Shown here: positions 55,142 to 64,000 of the stretch, piece after piece
How positions within the stretch are numbered: the stretch's first letter is position 1
Layout: each line of letters opens with the position of its first letter
NCBI RefSeq assembly: GCF_034480035.2
Contig: NZ_CP118753.2
Location: 2,164,691-2,228,690, forward strand
From: Methanosphaera sp. ISO3-F5
GTDB lineage: Archaea; Methanobacteriota; Methanobacteria; Methanobacteriales; Methanobacteriaceae
Length of the DNA: 64,000 nt
Reading direction: 5' to 3'
The notes under the pieces: model-generated
Told to the model about the DNA's origin: nothing
The model's input: the letters and a program-made list of their open reading frames with translations, nothing else
Databases searched by the model: none
Made by a program: the position numbers and the translations under genes

Positions 55142-56263
55142 ATGAATATTGGCGTAATAGTACATGGACCTGGAATAATAGACACAGGCTATGCAAAGAA
55201 AATAATTAACATACTAAAAGAATACGGGACAGTAACCTCAAGACTTGGAGGTACAATGGGACGTACCGCAGTAATCGATGCACATTTAGAAGATGAAATA
55301 AACATAACCCAGAAACTGTTACCAAGTCAATCAATACAACTCTTAGCAAAAGATAATGACATACTCTTCCTATTAAATTATGGAAAATCAAGCATAACTG
55401 GCCACACATTCGGATACAAGGTACTGGGAAATGTTAAAGAAAAGGTTAATCTTATACAAATTGAACGGCCCGGCGAAGAAGATGGAGTAATCATACAATG
55501 GAATGAATACGATAACAATGAACTTATCAACAAATTAAATCAAAAATTAAAACTAAAAATCATAGATTACAAGCAAGCAACAAGAAAAGTAGAAAAACTC
55601 ACTGGACTAAATGAAAAAAATGGTCAAATACAACGTAAAGTAGCAGGAGTATCACCTGATGAAAACATTATGCTAAACGGTATAATAATAGGTAAAGCAA
55701 CAAGTAACGAATTAACCATAATAGCACAAAACAATCAAATCACCGAAATGATAGGGGGAAAAATTAAACAACATGGACTAGAAAAACTAGGAAAAATAGA
55801 CTTATCAACTGCTATAATAAAAACAGGACTTCTAAGAAAATCAGGTAATATAAAACCAAGAATAATGCAACACAAACAGAACAAACAATTAACAGCATGC
55901 TTCTTAAACCATGCTGCAGAAGACATCTACAAGTACCGGAACACGGACATACTAGTATCTGTAGGAGATGATACAACATTATTATCATCAGACATACTAT
56001 ACAGGTTCAACACCCCAATAATTGGAATAACCGATGGAGACCTGGACAAAGTAGTACTTGAAGGATTCAAACACGAAAACTCACTGATAATACAAGTACA
56101 GCCGGGATACGATGATATAATTGGAAAAATTATCTATGAAAAAGTATTTAACAAAAAAGAAGAGATACAAATCACAAGCATAGAATCATTTAAGGAAGAA
56201 ATAGTAAACACGATCAAAGATGAAAAAATAACATACAAGTTCGTGGATAAACAATTATCATAA
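55142..56263 (+). CDS. DUF2117-family protein
   Basis: 373 aa. The opening MNIGVIVHGPGIIDTGYAKK and the block SRLGGTMGRTAVIDAHLEDE are those I associate with DUF2117, a family of Methanobacteriales and relatives. The middle contains GIIIGKATSNELTIIAQNN and the C-terminal part has GDDTTLLSSDILYRFNTPIIGITDGD, reminiscent of a nucleotide- or sugar-acid-binding fold. Directly downstream of nob1 (ribosome site GGGGATC), probably cotranscribed. Function unknown. Confidence 0.7.
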   Translation: MNIGVIVHGPGIIDTGYAKKIINILKEYGTVTSRLGGTMGRTAVIDAHLEDEINITQKLLPSQSIQLLAKDNDILFLLNYGKSSITGHTFGYKVLGNVKEKVNLIQIERPGEEDGVIIQWNEYDNNELINKLNQKLKLKIIDYKQATRKVEKLTGLNEKNGQIQRKVAGVSPDENIMLNGIIIGKATSNELTIIAQNNQITEMIGGKIKQHGLEKLGKIDLSTAIIKTGLLRKSGNIKPRIMQHKQNKQLTACFLNHAAEDIYKYRNTDILVSVGDDTTLLSSDILYRFNTPIIGITDGDLDKVVLEGFKHENSLIIQVQPGYDDIIGKIIYEKVFNKKEEIQITSIESFKEEIVNTIKDEKITYKFVDKQLS

Positions 56264-56356
56264 CACAATGTTATGAGTGAAAACCTTTTAATTTAATAAA
56301 AGCAAAAAATAACTAATAAAGAAAGATACTAATATTTTTAGACAGAGGGAATAATC

Positions 56357-57340
56357 TTGGATTTTAATGAAATAATAGAATCAATAAGAACATTTAAAGG
56401 AGTTACCCGTAAACATTCTATAGCAGATGTACGAGAAAAACTAAAAAACACATATAATATTTCGGGAAAAGTACACCTGGCATTTGGGGATGATGCAGCA
56501 GCAATAGACATAGGAAACAACATGCTGATGCTAATGGCAACAGATGGAATATGGGGCTCATTAATGGATATTAATCCATGGTGGTCAGGTTACTGTTCAG
56601 TACTAGTCAACGTAAACGACATAGCAGCTATGGGTGGAATACCTATGGGAATGACTAACGTGCTCTCATCATCTAATCCAGAAATAACAGAACAAATCAT
56701 GGACGGAATCAATGAAGGTGTAAAAAAATTCGGAGTACCAATGGTCGGAGGACACACTCACCCAGACACACCCTACGAGGCACTGGATGTAGCAATAAGT
56801 GGAATAGTGGGAAAAGAAGATGTACTTCCAAGTTGTGGAGCAAAAAAGGATGATAACGTCATAGTTGCAATAGACTTGGATGGAAGCGTATACCCTGGAA
56901 CAGAGATAAACTGGGATACAACCAGTGACAAATCACCAAAATATGTTCAAGACCAGATAAAAGTTATGAACACAATCGCACAAAAACACTTAGTGAATGC
57001 ATGTAAAGACATAAGTAATCCAGGAATTGTGGGAACATTAGGAATGTTGCTGGAAGCATCAAACATGGGGGCAACAATTGAACTTGAAGCAATACCAAAA
57101 CCTGATGATATGGACTGGACTCGATGGTTCAGGATGTACCCTGGAAGTGCATTTGTACTCACAGCACCAGAGGAAAGCACAGATGAATTAATAACATTAC
57201 TTGAAAATGAACATATCAATGCAAACACAATAGGAAAAGTAACAAACAATCACCAACTAAAAATGAAATACAATAACACTACAAAAACAGTCTTTGATTT
57301 CACAAAAGAAATAATCATGGGATTTTCAGAAGATGTCTAA
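56357..57340 (+). CDS. mmp2: Methanogenesis marker protein 2 (AIR synthase-like)
   Basis: 327 aa of the AIR synthase/selenophosphate synthetase fold. The N-terminal [20 protein letters not shown] (about 43-62) and [20 protein letters not shown] (about 92-111) are the ATP and substrate loops; [20 protein letters not shown] (about 132-151) and [12 protein letters not shown] end the enzyme core. It starts at TTG 56357 after AGAGGGAATAATC. The family is confined to methanogens; the product is unknown. It is 205 bp upstream of mmp3 and may be a separate unit. Confidence 0.88.
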   Translation: MDFNEIIESIRTFKGVTRKHSIADVREKLKNTYNISGKVHLAFGDDAAAIDIGNNMLMLMATDGIWGSLMDINPWWSGYCSVLVNVNDIAAMGGIPMGMTNVLSSSNPEITEQIMDGINEGVKKFGVPMVGGHTHPDTPYEALDVAISGIVGKEDVLPSCGAKKDDNVIVAIDLDGSVYPGTEINWDTTSDKSPKYVQDQIKVMNTIAQKHLVNACKDISNPGIVGTLGMLLEASNMGATIELEAIPKPDDMDWTRWFRMYPGSAFVLTAPEESTDELITLLENEHINANTIGKVTNNHQLKMKYNNTTKTVFDFTKEIIMGFSEDV

Positions 57341-57545
57341 ATAAGATAATGTTAAACACTCTCCACCCATTTAATATACTATTTTTTTTCACATCATATT
57401 ATTATAAGATAAGATTAATTTAGAAGTTATTAATATTAGAAACACCATAAATAAAACTTATAGAAATACTTCATAATAATTTCTAAAAAAAATAAGAATT
57501 ACCCATACAATTACAATTAAAGTAATTCTTTATTGAGGCGAAAAA

Positions 57546-59078
57546 ATGCAAGTTAAAGTCAATGATGTTGAAATAGAAGTAGATGCTGGTTCAACAGTTG
57601 AAGATGCTATTAAACTTACAAATGCACCCTACATAGAAGGGTCAGCAATAGCCTTAATAGAAGGTAAGCAAGAATTAGAAAGTCATGTAAACAAGTATAA
57701 AATCGTGACAACTAATGGAAGCATAATTATTGAATTAGTAGAAGATGCAGAAATCTTAACTAATTTCTGGAAGAATAATTATCAAAAGTTTATAGGCACA
57801 GCAATCCGATGGACAACATCAAATGAAGTAGCTATAGGTTCAATAGTATCAAACCTAGAACCATCAAATGAGGAACATCTTTATAATAGATGGGATGTAA
57901 TAGTCAGCTTATCTAGTTTCTCAAACGAAGCTACACACATACTATTCTCAAAATCTAAACACAGGGCAGTATATGGTGTACCTGATCATAATAGTGGAAT
58001 CCTGGCAACAATTGTTGGTGGAAAACGAACAATTGCAAAACTAAAAAACACTGATACAGTAACAGACATTCAACCAATAATTGAAAGAAAAAGTATCATA
58101 AACAGTGCATCAGTAACAGACTTCTCAACCAAACTAAAAGAAGGCAATGAACTATTCACATACATGCAAGTAGAAGCAAACCCTGAAGCCCCAATGTCCT
58201 TTGAACACTTCCTGAAAATCATAAATGACGGAACATTCAAAGTAGACTATGAATCAGAAACATTCATAGGAAACTATGCACTTAAAGGACTAGAAAAAGA
58301 CTCTGAAATAATCGAAAAAAGAAAAAGAGGAGCAGTAACACTAAGAAATCAGGGAAATGGTGTGGGAAGAGTATACATCTACCGGGAAGATAGAGTAGCA
58401 GTACCAACACATAACATCATAGGATATGTTACAAAAGGAATACAAATACTAGACACAGCCAATGAAAACGAGAAAATCACAGTAAAAACAGTTCCAGAAA
58501 AAATATCCACAGTATCATTAACACAAAAAGAAGCCGACGAATACCTTGATAAACTAGGCATAGAACATGAACGTGATGGCATAACCGATGATGATGCAGT
58601 AATAGTTGCCCAAGAACCAAACTACACAGTAGATGTTGACAGAGAACGAAAAATAAAAACACTGGGAGTACCACCACAAGACTTTGTAGAAATAGAATTA
58701 TACGACCAAGAAAGTCCAAGATCCGTATGGTACTTCAGAAAAATTACTGGTCTATTAAATGGTGACGTAGGACATTTAAGAGTAAACATGGCTATAAAAC
58801 CGATGAAAATCTTAATGTTTGATGCCAACAAGAAAGAAGCAAAAGGAATAATTCCCGAAAAAATACCAGAAACTCAAGTATGTGCCTGGGAAATCTGTGT
58901 AAGTAACACAGCATGTAAAAATGTTGGAAACCTGGGTATCAGATTTGAGGATAACAACGAATTTGGTCCAACAGGTGAATCCTTTAAAAGTACAAACATT
59001 ATTGGACGAGTAGTGAGTGGATTTGAAAACCTTGAAGCATTCAAAGAAGGAGACACAGTATATGTCAAAGAACGATAA
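57546..59078 (+). CDS. mmp3: Methanogenesis marker protein 3
   Basis: 510 aa. An N-terminal beta-grasp-like part ([20 protein letters not shown]) resembles MoaD/ThiS folds, the center contains [23 protein letters not shown], and the C-terminus has [19 protein letters not shown] and [20 protein letters not shown], with Cys residues that could ligate Fe-S. Mmp3 co-purifies with McrC, Mmp7, Mmp17 and AtwA in the MCR activation complex. The ATG follows TTGAGGCG. It overlaps mmp6 by 17 bp. Confidence 0.9.
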   Translation: MQVKVNDVEIEVDAGSTVEDAIKLTNAPYIEGSAIALIEGKQELESHVNKYKIVTTNGSIIIELVEDAEILTNFWKNNYQKFIGTAIRWTTSNEVAIGSIVSNLEPSNEEHLYNRWDVIVSLSSFSNEATHILFSKSKHRAVYGVPDHNSGILATIVGGKRTIAKLKNTDTVTDIQPIIERKSIINSASVTDFSTKLKEGNELFTYMQVEANPEAPMSFEHFLKIINDGTFKVDYESETFIGNYALKGLEKDSEIIEKRKRGAVTLRNQGNGVGRVYIYREDRVAVPTHNIIGYVTKGIQILDTANENEKITVKTVPEKISTVSLTQKEADEYLDKLGIEHERDGITDDDAVIVAQEPNYTVDVDRERKIKTLGVPPQDFVEIELYDQESPRSVWYFRKITGLLNGDVGHLRVNMAIKPMKILMFDANKKEAKGIIPEKIPETQVCAWEICVSNTACKNVGNLGIRFEDNNEFGPTGESFKSTNIIGRVVSGFENLEAFKEGDTVYVKER

Positions 59079-59562
59079 AGATATTGATACAGAATTCTGT
59101 CATATTCCTATGGGTGATGGAACATACAGAGACTCTGATCAAAAAGATAAAATAACACGTATGATAATATTGGGTCCAGGATGTGCAGTAAGTTCAAAAG
59201 AATTACTAAACTTCCTACACTTACTAGAACTACCAATAAACATACGATTAACATGTTATGGTGCAAACCTAAACGGTTACTCAGAAGATGTGATGACAGC
59301 AGTAGAAAAAGCAAGAGAACTTGATCCAACACACATATTCATCAAATTCAGAGGATTTCCACCAGGAGACCCTAGAAGATGCAGAGCAAAAAGGGGAGGA
59401 GCTCGAGAAGGATTTCATCAAATAGAATCAGAATACAAACTACTATCAGAGGTAAGTTACGCATTAGAACATCCAAAACATGTGGACTTAGAACCTCCAA
59501 AAAAGATTCCAGTAGATGAATTCATGAATATAGTGGATGAAATAGAAAACAACAAAGAATAA
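59062..59562 (+). CDS. mmp6: Methanogenesis marker protein 6
   Basis: 166 aa. ATG at 59062 follows AAGGAGACACAGTAT inside the end of mmp3, so translation is coupled. Recognisable segments are [21 protein letters not shown] (about 32-52), [20 protein letters not shown] (about 92-111) and [17 protein letters not shown]. It has several Cys and is rich in Arg-Gly. Strictly methanogen-associated; biochemical role unknown. Same operon as mmp3 and the two genes after it. Confidence 0.88.
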   Translation: MSKNDKDIDTEFCHIPMGDGTYRDSDQKDKITRMIILGPGCAVSSKELLNFLHLLELPINIRLTCYGANLNGYSEDVMTAVEKARELDPTHIFIKFRGFPPGDPRRCRAKRGGAREGFHQIESEYKLLSEVSYALEHPKHVDLEPPKKIPVDEFMNIVDEIENNKE

Positions 59563-59577
59563 AAAAAGGGGATAAAT

Positions 59578-60186
59578 ATGAAAATAGCAGTATTACCAGA
59601 TGCTGCCATGATTATTGTTCACTTAGTAACAAAGAACGGTCATGAATATTTATCATCAACCAACATTAGTGAAGAAACATTACGCGACAAAGACCCATAT
59701 GATGAAAGAGATTTTGACGAAAATCTTCCACCCTTTACAATAACATCAGATGATACATTAACAGGAAACAAGTACACAACTAATGAAGCACCTTCAGGAG
59801 TTAGAGGAAGACTTTCATTATTTGATAAAATAATCACAGAATCAGAAGCAGCAATAATCATGGGACAACCACCAAGAAGATATAAGCATATGTACAACCA
59901 CCTGAACGAATTAATACTATTCGGTTGCATATCATGCGGAAACCTTCAAAAAATAGTAATATCCGAACTAAAAAAGAAAAACATTCCAATACTAATAGTA
60001 CCATACCCAACAAGTAGGGAAGAAATAATAAGTATGATACAAAGAATAAATGAATTTCTAGAAAACCTTGAAAACAGGAATGGAATATATAATGAGGATA
60101 ACTTAAACATAGACCTAAAAAGAAATGTGAATAAAGTTCCCCCTAAAGAATTAAAACAAATAATAAAAGAAGTTAATACAAACTAA
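59578..60186 (+). CDS. Mmp5-like paralogue, 202 aa
   Basis: A duplicate of the next gene with a longer C-terminus. Shared blocks are [62 protein letters not shown] and a Cys pair in [12 protein letters not shown]. The final ~45 residues ([20 protein letters not shown]) are hydrophilic and absent from the partner. AAGGGGATAAAT precedes the ATG. Likely works as a heteromer with its paralogue. Confidence 0.75.
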   Translation: MKIAVLPDAAMIIVHLVTKNGHEYLSSTNISEETLRDKDPYDERDFDENLPPFTITSDDTLTGNKYTTNEAPSGVRGRLSLFDKIITESEAAIIMGQPPRRYKHMYNHLNELILFGCISCGNLQKIVISELKKKNIPILIVPYPTSREEIISMIQRINEFLENLENRNGIYNEDNLNIDLKRNVNKVPPKELKQIIKEVNTN

Positions 60187-60197
60187 GAGGTTATATT

Positions 60198-60659
60198 ATG
60201 AAAGTAGCAATATTTCCACCAAACTCTATGATATTAGCAGATATGATAGTAAGAAGTGGACATGAACCACTGGTTGTTCAAAATCAGATGAAACAAAAGG
60301 TCACATCACCCGACTTAGATGCACCACCATTCAACATGACAGAAGAAGACCCAATAAATGGACTAAAATATGCAGCAATAGAAGTTCCATCAGGAGTAAG
60401 GGGAAGAATGTCATTATTCGGGCCAATCATAGAAGAAGCCGAAGCAGCAATAATCATGAATGAAGCACCATACGGGTTCGGATGTGTAGGATGTGCAAGA
60501 TCATCTGAACTAACAGTATTCTCACTAAGACACAGAGACATACCAGTACTGGAACTTGACTACCCAACAAGCAGGGACGACACAATAGAAATGGTATATA
60601 AAATCAACACATTCCTAGACAACCTAGATAAAGACGGAGCTGATACAGATGACAATTAA
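60198..60659 (+). CDS. mmp5: Methanogenesis marker protein 5
   Basis: 153 aa, close to the length I know for marker 5. [20 protein letters not shown] opens the protein; [40 protein letters not shown] and [19 protein letters not shown] follow. CxxC in FGCVGCAR may bind metal. It is homologous to the gene just upstream, 11 bp away. It overlaps mmp15 by 11 bp. The numbering (5 versus a DUF) between the pair is uncertain; the marker-gene nature is not. Confidence 0.72.
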   Translation: MKVAIFPPNSMILADMIVRSGHEPLVVQNQMKQKVTSPDLDAPPFNMTEEDPINGLKYAAIEVPSGVRGRMSLFGPIIEEAEAAIIMNEAPYGFGCVGCARSSELTVFSLRHRDIPVLELDYPTSRDDTIEMVYKINTFLDNLDKDGADTDDN

Positions 60660-61905
60660 AATAGCACAACTGTCCTGTGGAACAGAATACAGTGGAGTTC
60701 AAAAAGAAATAGAAAAAGCAGCAGAAACATTCGGTGCACAAATGGTAATGCCGGACGTAAACCTGGATGACATAGACGAAGCATACGAAAAATTCGGACT
60801 CAGCTGTGCAAGTTCAAGCCTAAAACTAATGATTGCAAGAGCAATGAGCCTAGTAGAAGGAAAAAATGAGGCAGACGCAGTATTCATATGTACATGTTTC
60901 AGATGTGCAGAAGCAGCAATAGCAAGAAACGAAGTACGTAGACTAATACAAAACAACACAGACCTACCAGTAGTAACATACTCCTTCACAGAAAAAACAA
61001 AAGCATCAGAACTATTCATACGTATGGAAGCACTAACAACAGTAGTAGCAAGAAAAAGCATCCTAGCAAGAGAAAAACAAGAAGGACTAACACTAGGAAT
61101 AGACAGTGGATCCACAACAACCAAAGTAGCACTCATGGAAAACAACGAAGTAATAGGTACAGGATGGGTACCAACAGGAGACATAATCGGATGTGCCAAC
61201 GATGGAATAGAACAAGCACTCGAAGGAACAGGATATAAACTAGACGATATAGAAGCAATAGGAACCACAGGTTACGGAAGAATCACAATAGGAAAAGCAA
61301 TGGGAGCAAAACTAATACAAGAAGAAATATCCGTAAACAGTAAAGGAGCAGTATACCTTGCAGGCGCACAAAAAGGTGAAGCCACAGTACTCGACATTGG
61401 TGGAATGGACAACAAAGTAATCACAGTAAATAATGGAATACCAGACAACTTCACAATGGGAGGAATCTGTGCAGGAGCATCAGGAAGATTCCTAGACATG
61501 ACCAGTGGAAGACTAGGAGTAGACATCACAGAACTAGGACCACTAGCACAACAAGGAAACTACCGGAACGCAATACTAAACAGTTACTGTATAGTATTCG
61601 GTATACAAGACCTGGTAACAACACTAGCAGGAGGAGCATCCAAAGCAGATGCAGCAAGTGCAGCATGTCACTCAGTAGCAGAACAAGTATATGAACAACA
61701 ACTACAAGAAATAGACGTAAGAGAACCATTAATCCAGGTAGGAGGAACATCACTCATAGGAGGACTAGTAGATGCAGTCCAAGACATACTAGGAGGAATA
61801 GATGTAATAGTACCAGAATACTCACAATTCATTGGTTCAGTAGGAGCAGCTATGCTCGTATCTGGTCTAAAAGATACAGATATAGATGACAGTAAACGAT
61901 TCTAA
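60649..61905 (+). CDS. mmp15: Methanogenesis marker protein 15 (BadF/HgdC-like ATPase)
   Basis: 418 aa. The N-terminal ~150 residues form a separate domain with Cys pairs ([19 protein letters not shown]). From about 150 it is an ASKHA ATPase: [20 protein letters not shown] (phosphate 1), [32 protein letters not shown] (phosphate 2) and [20 protein letters not shown], the Fe-S activator site. It resembles activators of 2-hydroxyacyl-CoA dehydratases, which pump electrons at ATP cost, suitable for reductive activation of MCR or other redox enzymes. Confidence 0.92.
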   Translation: MTIKIAQLSCGTEYSGVQKEIEKAAETFGAQMVMPDVNLDDIDEAYEKFGLSCASSSLKLMIARAMSLVEGKNEADAVFICTCFRCAEAAIARNEVRRLIQNNTDLPVVTYSFTEKTKASELFIRMEALTTVVARKSILAREKQEGLTLGIDSGSTTTKVALMENNEVIGTGWVPTGDIIGCANDGIEQALEGTGYKLDDIEAIGTTGYGRITIGKAMGAKLIQEEISVNSKGAVYLAGAQKGEATVLDIGGMDNKVITVNNGIPDNFTMGGICAGASGRFLDMTSGRLGVDITELGPLAQQGNYRNAILNSYCIVFGIQDLVTTLAGGASKADAASAACHSVAEQVYEQQLQEIDVREPLIQVGGTSLIGGLVDAVQDILGGIDVIVPEYSQFIGSVGAAMLVSGLKDTDIDDSKRF

Positions 61906-61928
61906 AAACAACTCTTGGAGGAAAAATT

Positions 61929-62480
61929 ATGTACGTAGAGTGTTATGATGAAGTAGGAGCACAAGTATATGATACACTACTAAGACACACACTTCAAGAC
62001 CTAAAACTAGCAAGAGCAATCAGCGCAATAAAAATATTCATAGACCCAAGAGAAGCACTATTCATAGGAGTAGTAAAACTAGAAAAAGCATCCCAACCAA
62101 TCTACCTAAACGACATGGCAAAACACAAAATAGAAAACGGAATCCTAAAAATCACAGTAGAAAACGAAAACTACCTACCAGACCTACTCAGAGTACTATG
62201 GAAAGAAGAAGGAAGAGTAAACGTAGCACAACCAGACAGATACAAAATAGAAATAACAAACCCTACAATAAACCCAGATAACCTAATAATACTGGATCCA
62301 TCAAGAGAACTAAAAAGAAAAGTCTACGATGCACTCTTCAGAGTAATGCCCGAAGGATTCAGAATGACAAAAAACGCAAGCCAAGGCAACATGGTATGTA
62401 TCATGAGTAGTGATGAAATAATAGACGAAAAATGGAATAAGAAATTTAATGAAGTAATAGAAGAAGTTAGAAAACAATAA
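61929..62480 (+). CDS. mmp17: Methanogenesis marker protein 17
   Basis: 183 aa. ECYDEVGAQVYDTLLRHTLQ, LARAISAIKIFIDPREALFI, LPDLLRVLWKEEGRVNVAQ and DPSRELKRKVYDALFRVMPE are the blocks of this methanogen-only family. Mmp17 is a core subunit of the ATP-dependent MCR activation complex with McrC, Mmp3, Mmp7 and AtwA. TTGGAGGAAAAATT precedes the ATG. NifB follows 38 bp later. Confidence 0.92.
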   Translation: MYVECYDEVGAQVYDTLLRHTLQDLKLARAISAIKIFIDPREALFIGVVKLEKASQPIYLNDMAKHKIENGILKITVENENYLPDLLRVLWKEEGRVNVAQPDRYKIEITNPTINPDNLIILDPSRELKRKVYDALFRVMPEGFRMTKNASQGNMVCIMSSDEIIDEKWNKKFNEVIEEVRKQ

Positions 62481-62518
62481 AAAAAAATTCTAACCCAAAA
62501 AATAGGGGGTCCCAATTC

Positions 62519-63385
62519 ATGCCAAAACATGATATGAAACATTTCGCACATGTAACACAAGCACACCCATGCTTTAATGAAAAAATACATGATAAAGTAG
62601 GAAGAATACATATTCCCATAGCACCAAAATGTAACATACAATGCGGATTCTGCACAAGAAAAATAAACGATACAGAAAACAGGCCAGGAGTAGCCTCATG
62701 TATCATGACAATCGACGAAGCACTAGAACACATCCAAGACACAATAGAAAAAATGCCAATAAGTGTCGTGGGAGTAGCAGGTCCCGGAGACTCACTAGAA
62801 AACCCAGATACACTAAAACTATTCGAACAAGTAAACAAAAAATTCCCAGATCTCATACTATGCATGAGCACAAACGGATTACTAGTACCAGACTATGCAG
62901 ATAAAATAAGTGAAGTTGGAGTAAAAACAGTAACAATCACCATAAATGCAGTAGACCTGGATATAGGAACACAAATATATGATGACATAGAATATCATGG
63001 AAAAATATACCATGGTAAAGAAGGATTTAAAATACTACTAGAAAACCAGCTCAAAGGAATAGAACTACTATCCGAAAGAGGAATAATAGTAAAAGTAAAC
63101 AGTGTACTAATACCAGGAATAAACGATGAACACATAGTAGAAATAGCAAAAGTAGTACGAAGCAAAGGCGCCTCAATAATGAACGTATTACCATTAATAC
63201 CATTAAACAAATTCAAAGACATACCAAAACCCGGATGTGGACAATTAAGCACAGTACGTGAACAAGTAGAAGAATATCTTCCAGTATTCCGAGCTTGTAC
63301 ACAATGCAGAGCAGACGCATTCGGAATACCGGGAAAACACTCAGAAGACCATAACCTTAACTTAGTACCAAACAGTCACTATTAA
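62519..63385 (+). CDS. nifB: NifB, radical SAM [8Fe-9S-C] L-cluster synthase
   Basis: 288 aa, the short archaeal NifB without a NifX domain. It makes the carbide-containing [8Fe-9S-C] L-cluster from two [4Fe-4S] units. HPCFNEKIHDKVGRIHIP (about 19-36) and APKCNIQCGFCTRKIN (radical SAM Cys-x3-Cys-x2-Cys, about 38-53) are diagnostic, as is CTQCRADAFGIPG near the C-terminus. No nitrogenase structural gene is in the window. It is the last gene after mmp17, with GGGGGTCCCAATTC before the ATG. An MCR-activation role is likely. Confidence 0.93.
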   Translation: MPKHDMKHFAHVTQAHPCFNEKIHDKVGRIHIPIAPKCNIQCGFCTRKINDTENRPGVASCIMTIDEALEHIQDTIEKMPISVVGVAGPGDSLENPDTLKLFEQVNKKFPDLILCMSTNGLLVPDYADKISEVGVKTVTITINAVDLDIGTQIYDDIEYHGKIYHGKEGFKILLENQLKGIELLSERGIIVKVNSVLIPGINDEHIVEIAKVVRSKGASIMNVLPLIPLNKFKDIPKPGCGQLSTVREQVEEYLPVFRACTQCRADAFGIPGKHSEDHNLNLVPNSHY

Positions 63386-63458
63386 CCACCAAAACCCCAT
63401 CAATCCACCTTTTTTTACAAAATTAAATAATAAAAATATGTAAGGAGAACAAAAACAT

Positions 63459-64000
63459 ATGATAGAAACATTATACTGGAAAAACAACACACTACACCTA
63501 TTAGACCAAACAAAACTACCACATAAAATAGAATACGTAGAATGCAACACATATCAAGATACAATAACCGCAATAAAAACAATGATAGTACGAGGAGCAC
63601 CAGCAATCGGAGTAACAGCAGCATACGCAATGGCACTAGCAGAAATAAAAGAAGAAAACCTCGAAAAAGCAGCAACAGAAATAAAACAAGCAAGACCAAC
63701 AGCAGTAAACCTATTCTGGGCAGTAGATAAAGTACTAACCGAAACAAAAAACGGAAAAACAGCAGTAGAAACAGCAAAACAAATGGAAAAAGACGACATA
63801 ACAATAAACAAAAAAATAGGACAATACGGAAACACAATAATAGACAAAAACGACACAATACTAACACACTGCAATGCAGGAGCACTAGCATGTGCAGGAT
63901 ATGGAACAGCACTAGGAGTAATCAGAGCAGCACACGAAGACAACAAAAACATCAACGTAATATGTGACGAAACAAGACCAGTACTACAAGGAGCAAGACT
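63459..64000 (+). CDS. mtnA: MtnA-type methylthioribose-1-phosphate isomerase (truncated by window end)
   Basis: The first ~180 residues of an eIF2B-like sugar-phosphate isomerase. RGAPAIGVTAAYAMA (about 45-59) binds phosphate; the catalytic Cys lies in HCNAGALACAGYGTALGV (about 138-155), and the Asp in DETRPVLQGARL is at the window edge. In methanogens MtnA converts 5-deoxyribose-1-phosphate, derived from 5'-deoxyadenosine, to 5-deoxyribulose-1-phosphate. AAGGAGA precedes ATG 63459. The 3' part is beyond this window. Confidence 0.9.
   Translation, partial: MIETLYWKNNTLHLLDQTKLPHKIEYVECNTYQDTITAIKTMIVRGAPAIGVTAAYAMALAEIKEENLEKAATEIKQARPTAVNLFWAVDKVLTETKNGKTAVETAKQMEKDDITINKKIGQYGNTIIDKNDTILTHCNAGALACAGYGTALGVIRAAHEDNKNINVICDETRPVLQGAR

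Noticed and set aside
60699..61268. 189-codon open frame opposite mmp15
   Set aside because: Shadow of the A-ending codon style; the sense protein is unambiguous.
62519..63385. Generic radical-SAM enzyme such as a MoaA or RaSEA homologue
   Set aside because: The HPCFNEKIHDKVGRIH start and the C-terminal CTQCRADAFGIPG are NifB-specific.

Overview
The window looks like a chromosomal segment of a methanogenic euryarchaeon of the order Methanobacteriales, most likely Methanosphaera (close to M. stadtmanae). This is inferred from gene content and not from a database match. The evidence is: very A+T-rich DNA; a 65-residue archaeal histone; Pelota, Nob1, GlyRS and TrpY of archaeal type; a MraY-like enzyme suited to pseudomurein synthesis; SepF; geranylgeranyl reductase for ether lipids; a thiol:fumarate reductase subunit; an MtaA/MtbA-type methylcobamide:CoM methyltransferase (methylotrophic methanogenesis); and a block of methanogenesis marker genes.

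Layout. 0-5.5 kb: tyrA, a small unknown gene, pelA, two envelope glycosyl-transfer genes and a ferredoxin. 5.55-7.57 kb: a degenerate nested mobile element with inverted ends and an exact 8-bp target duplication; it holds a frameshifted DDE transposase and a TnpB remnant followed by a GC-rich, probably structured RNA region. 7.6-16.1 kb: a disulfide oxidoreductase, then a complete trpEGCFBAD operon read leftward, with a divergent trpY regulator and a palindromic operator region between them; a short ORF with a Trp codon overlaps the trpE start. 16.3-20.8 kb: hypC, tRNA-Ile, an MIP18-type Fe-S factor, a short archaeosine synthase (ArcS), geranylgeranyl reductase with its own 54-residue ferredoxin, two small zinc proteins, sfsA. 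21-29.4 kb: a SIS protein, a DUF1611-sepF pair, a trmJ/dcd/glyS/tatD operon, and a two-gene membrane unit (DUF3100).

29.4-30.7 kb is a 1.35-kb gene-poor stretch that changes from T-rich to A-rich. 30.7-39.4 kb carries DUF308 and YbjQ proteins, tfrB, iorAB, a tandem-ACT protein and paaK (together an arylacetate route to aromatic amino acids, fitting the trp and tyrA genes nearby), then mtaA. 39.9-52 kb is more accessory: histone, MATE exporter, a run of poorly characterised membrane or zinc-ribbon proteins, an alpha/beta hydrolase, a broken tyrosine recombinase next to an 11-G tract, an acyltransferase and an ion transporter. 52-56 kb: DUF2284, PRC-barrel proteins around pyrE, nob1, DUF2117.

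56.3-64 kb is the most interesting functional block: mmp2, then mmp3-mmp6-(mmp5-like pair)-mmp15-mmp17-nifB, mostly tightly spaced and co-directional, followed by mtnA (cut by the window end). Mmp3 and Mmp17 are known parts of the ATP-dependent methyl-coenzyme M reductase activation complex. A nifB in the same run, with no nitrogenase structural genes in view, suggests that a NifB-made iron-sulfur cluster serves MCR activation here; mtnA may recycle the 5'-deoxyadenosine made by NifB and other radical-SAM enzymes.
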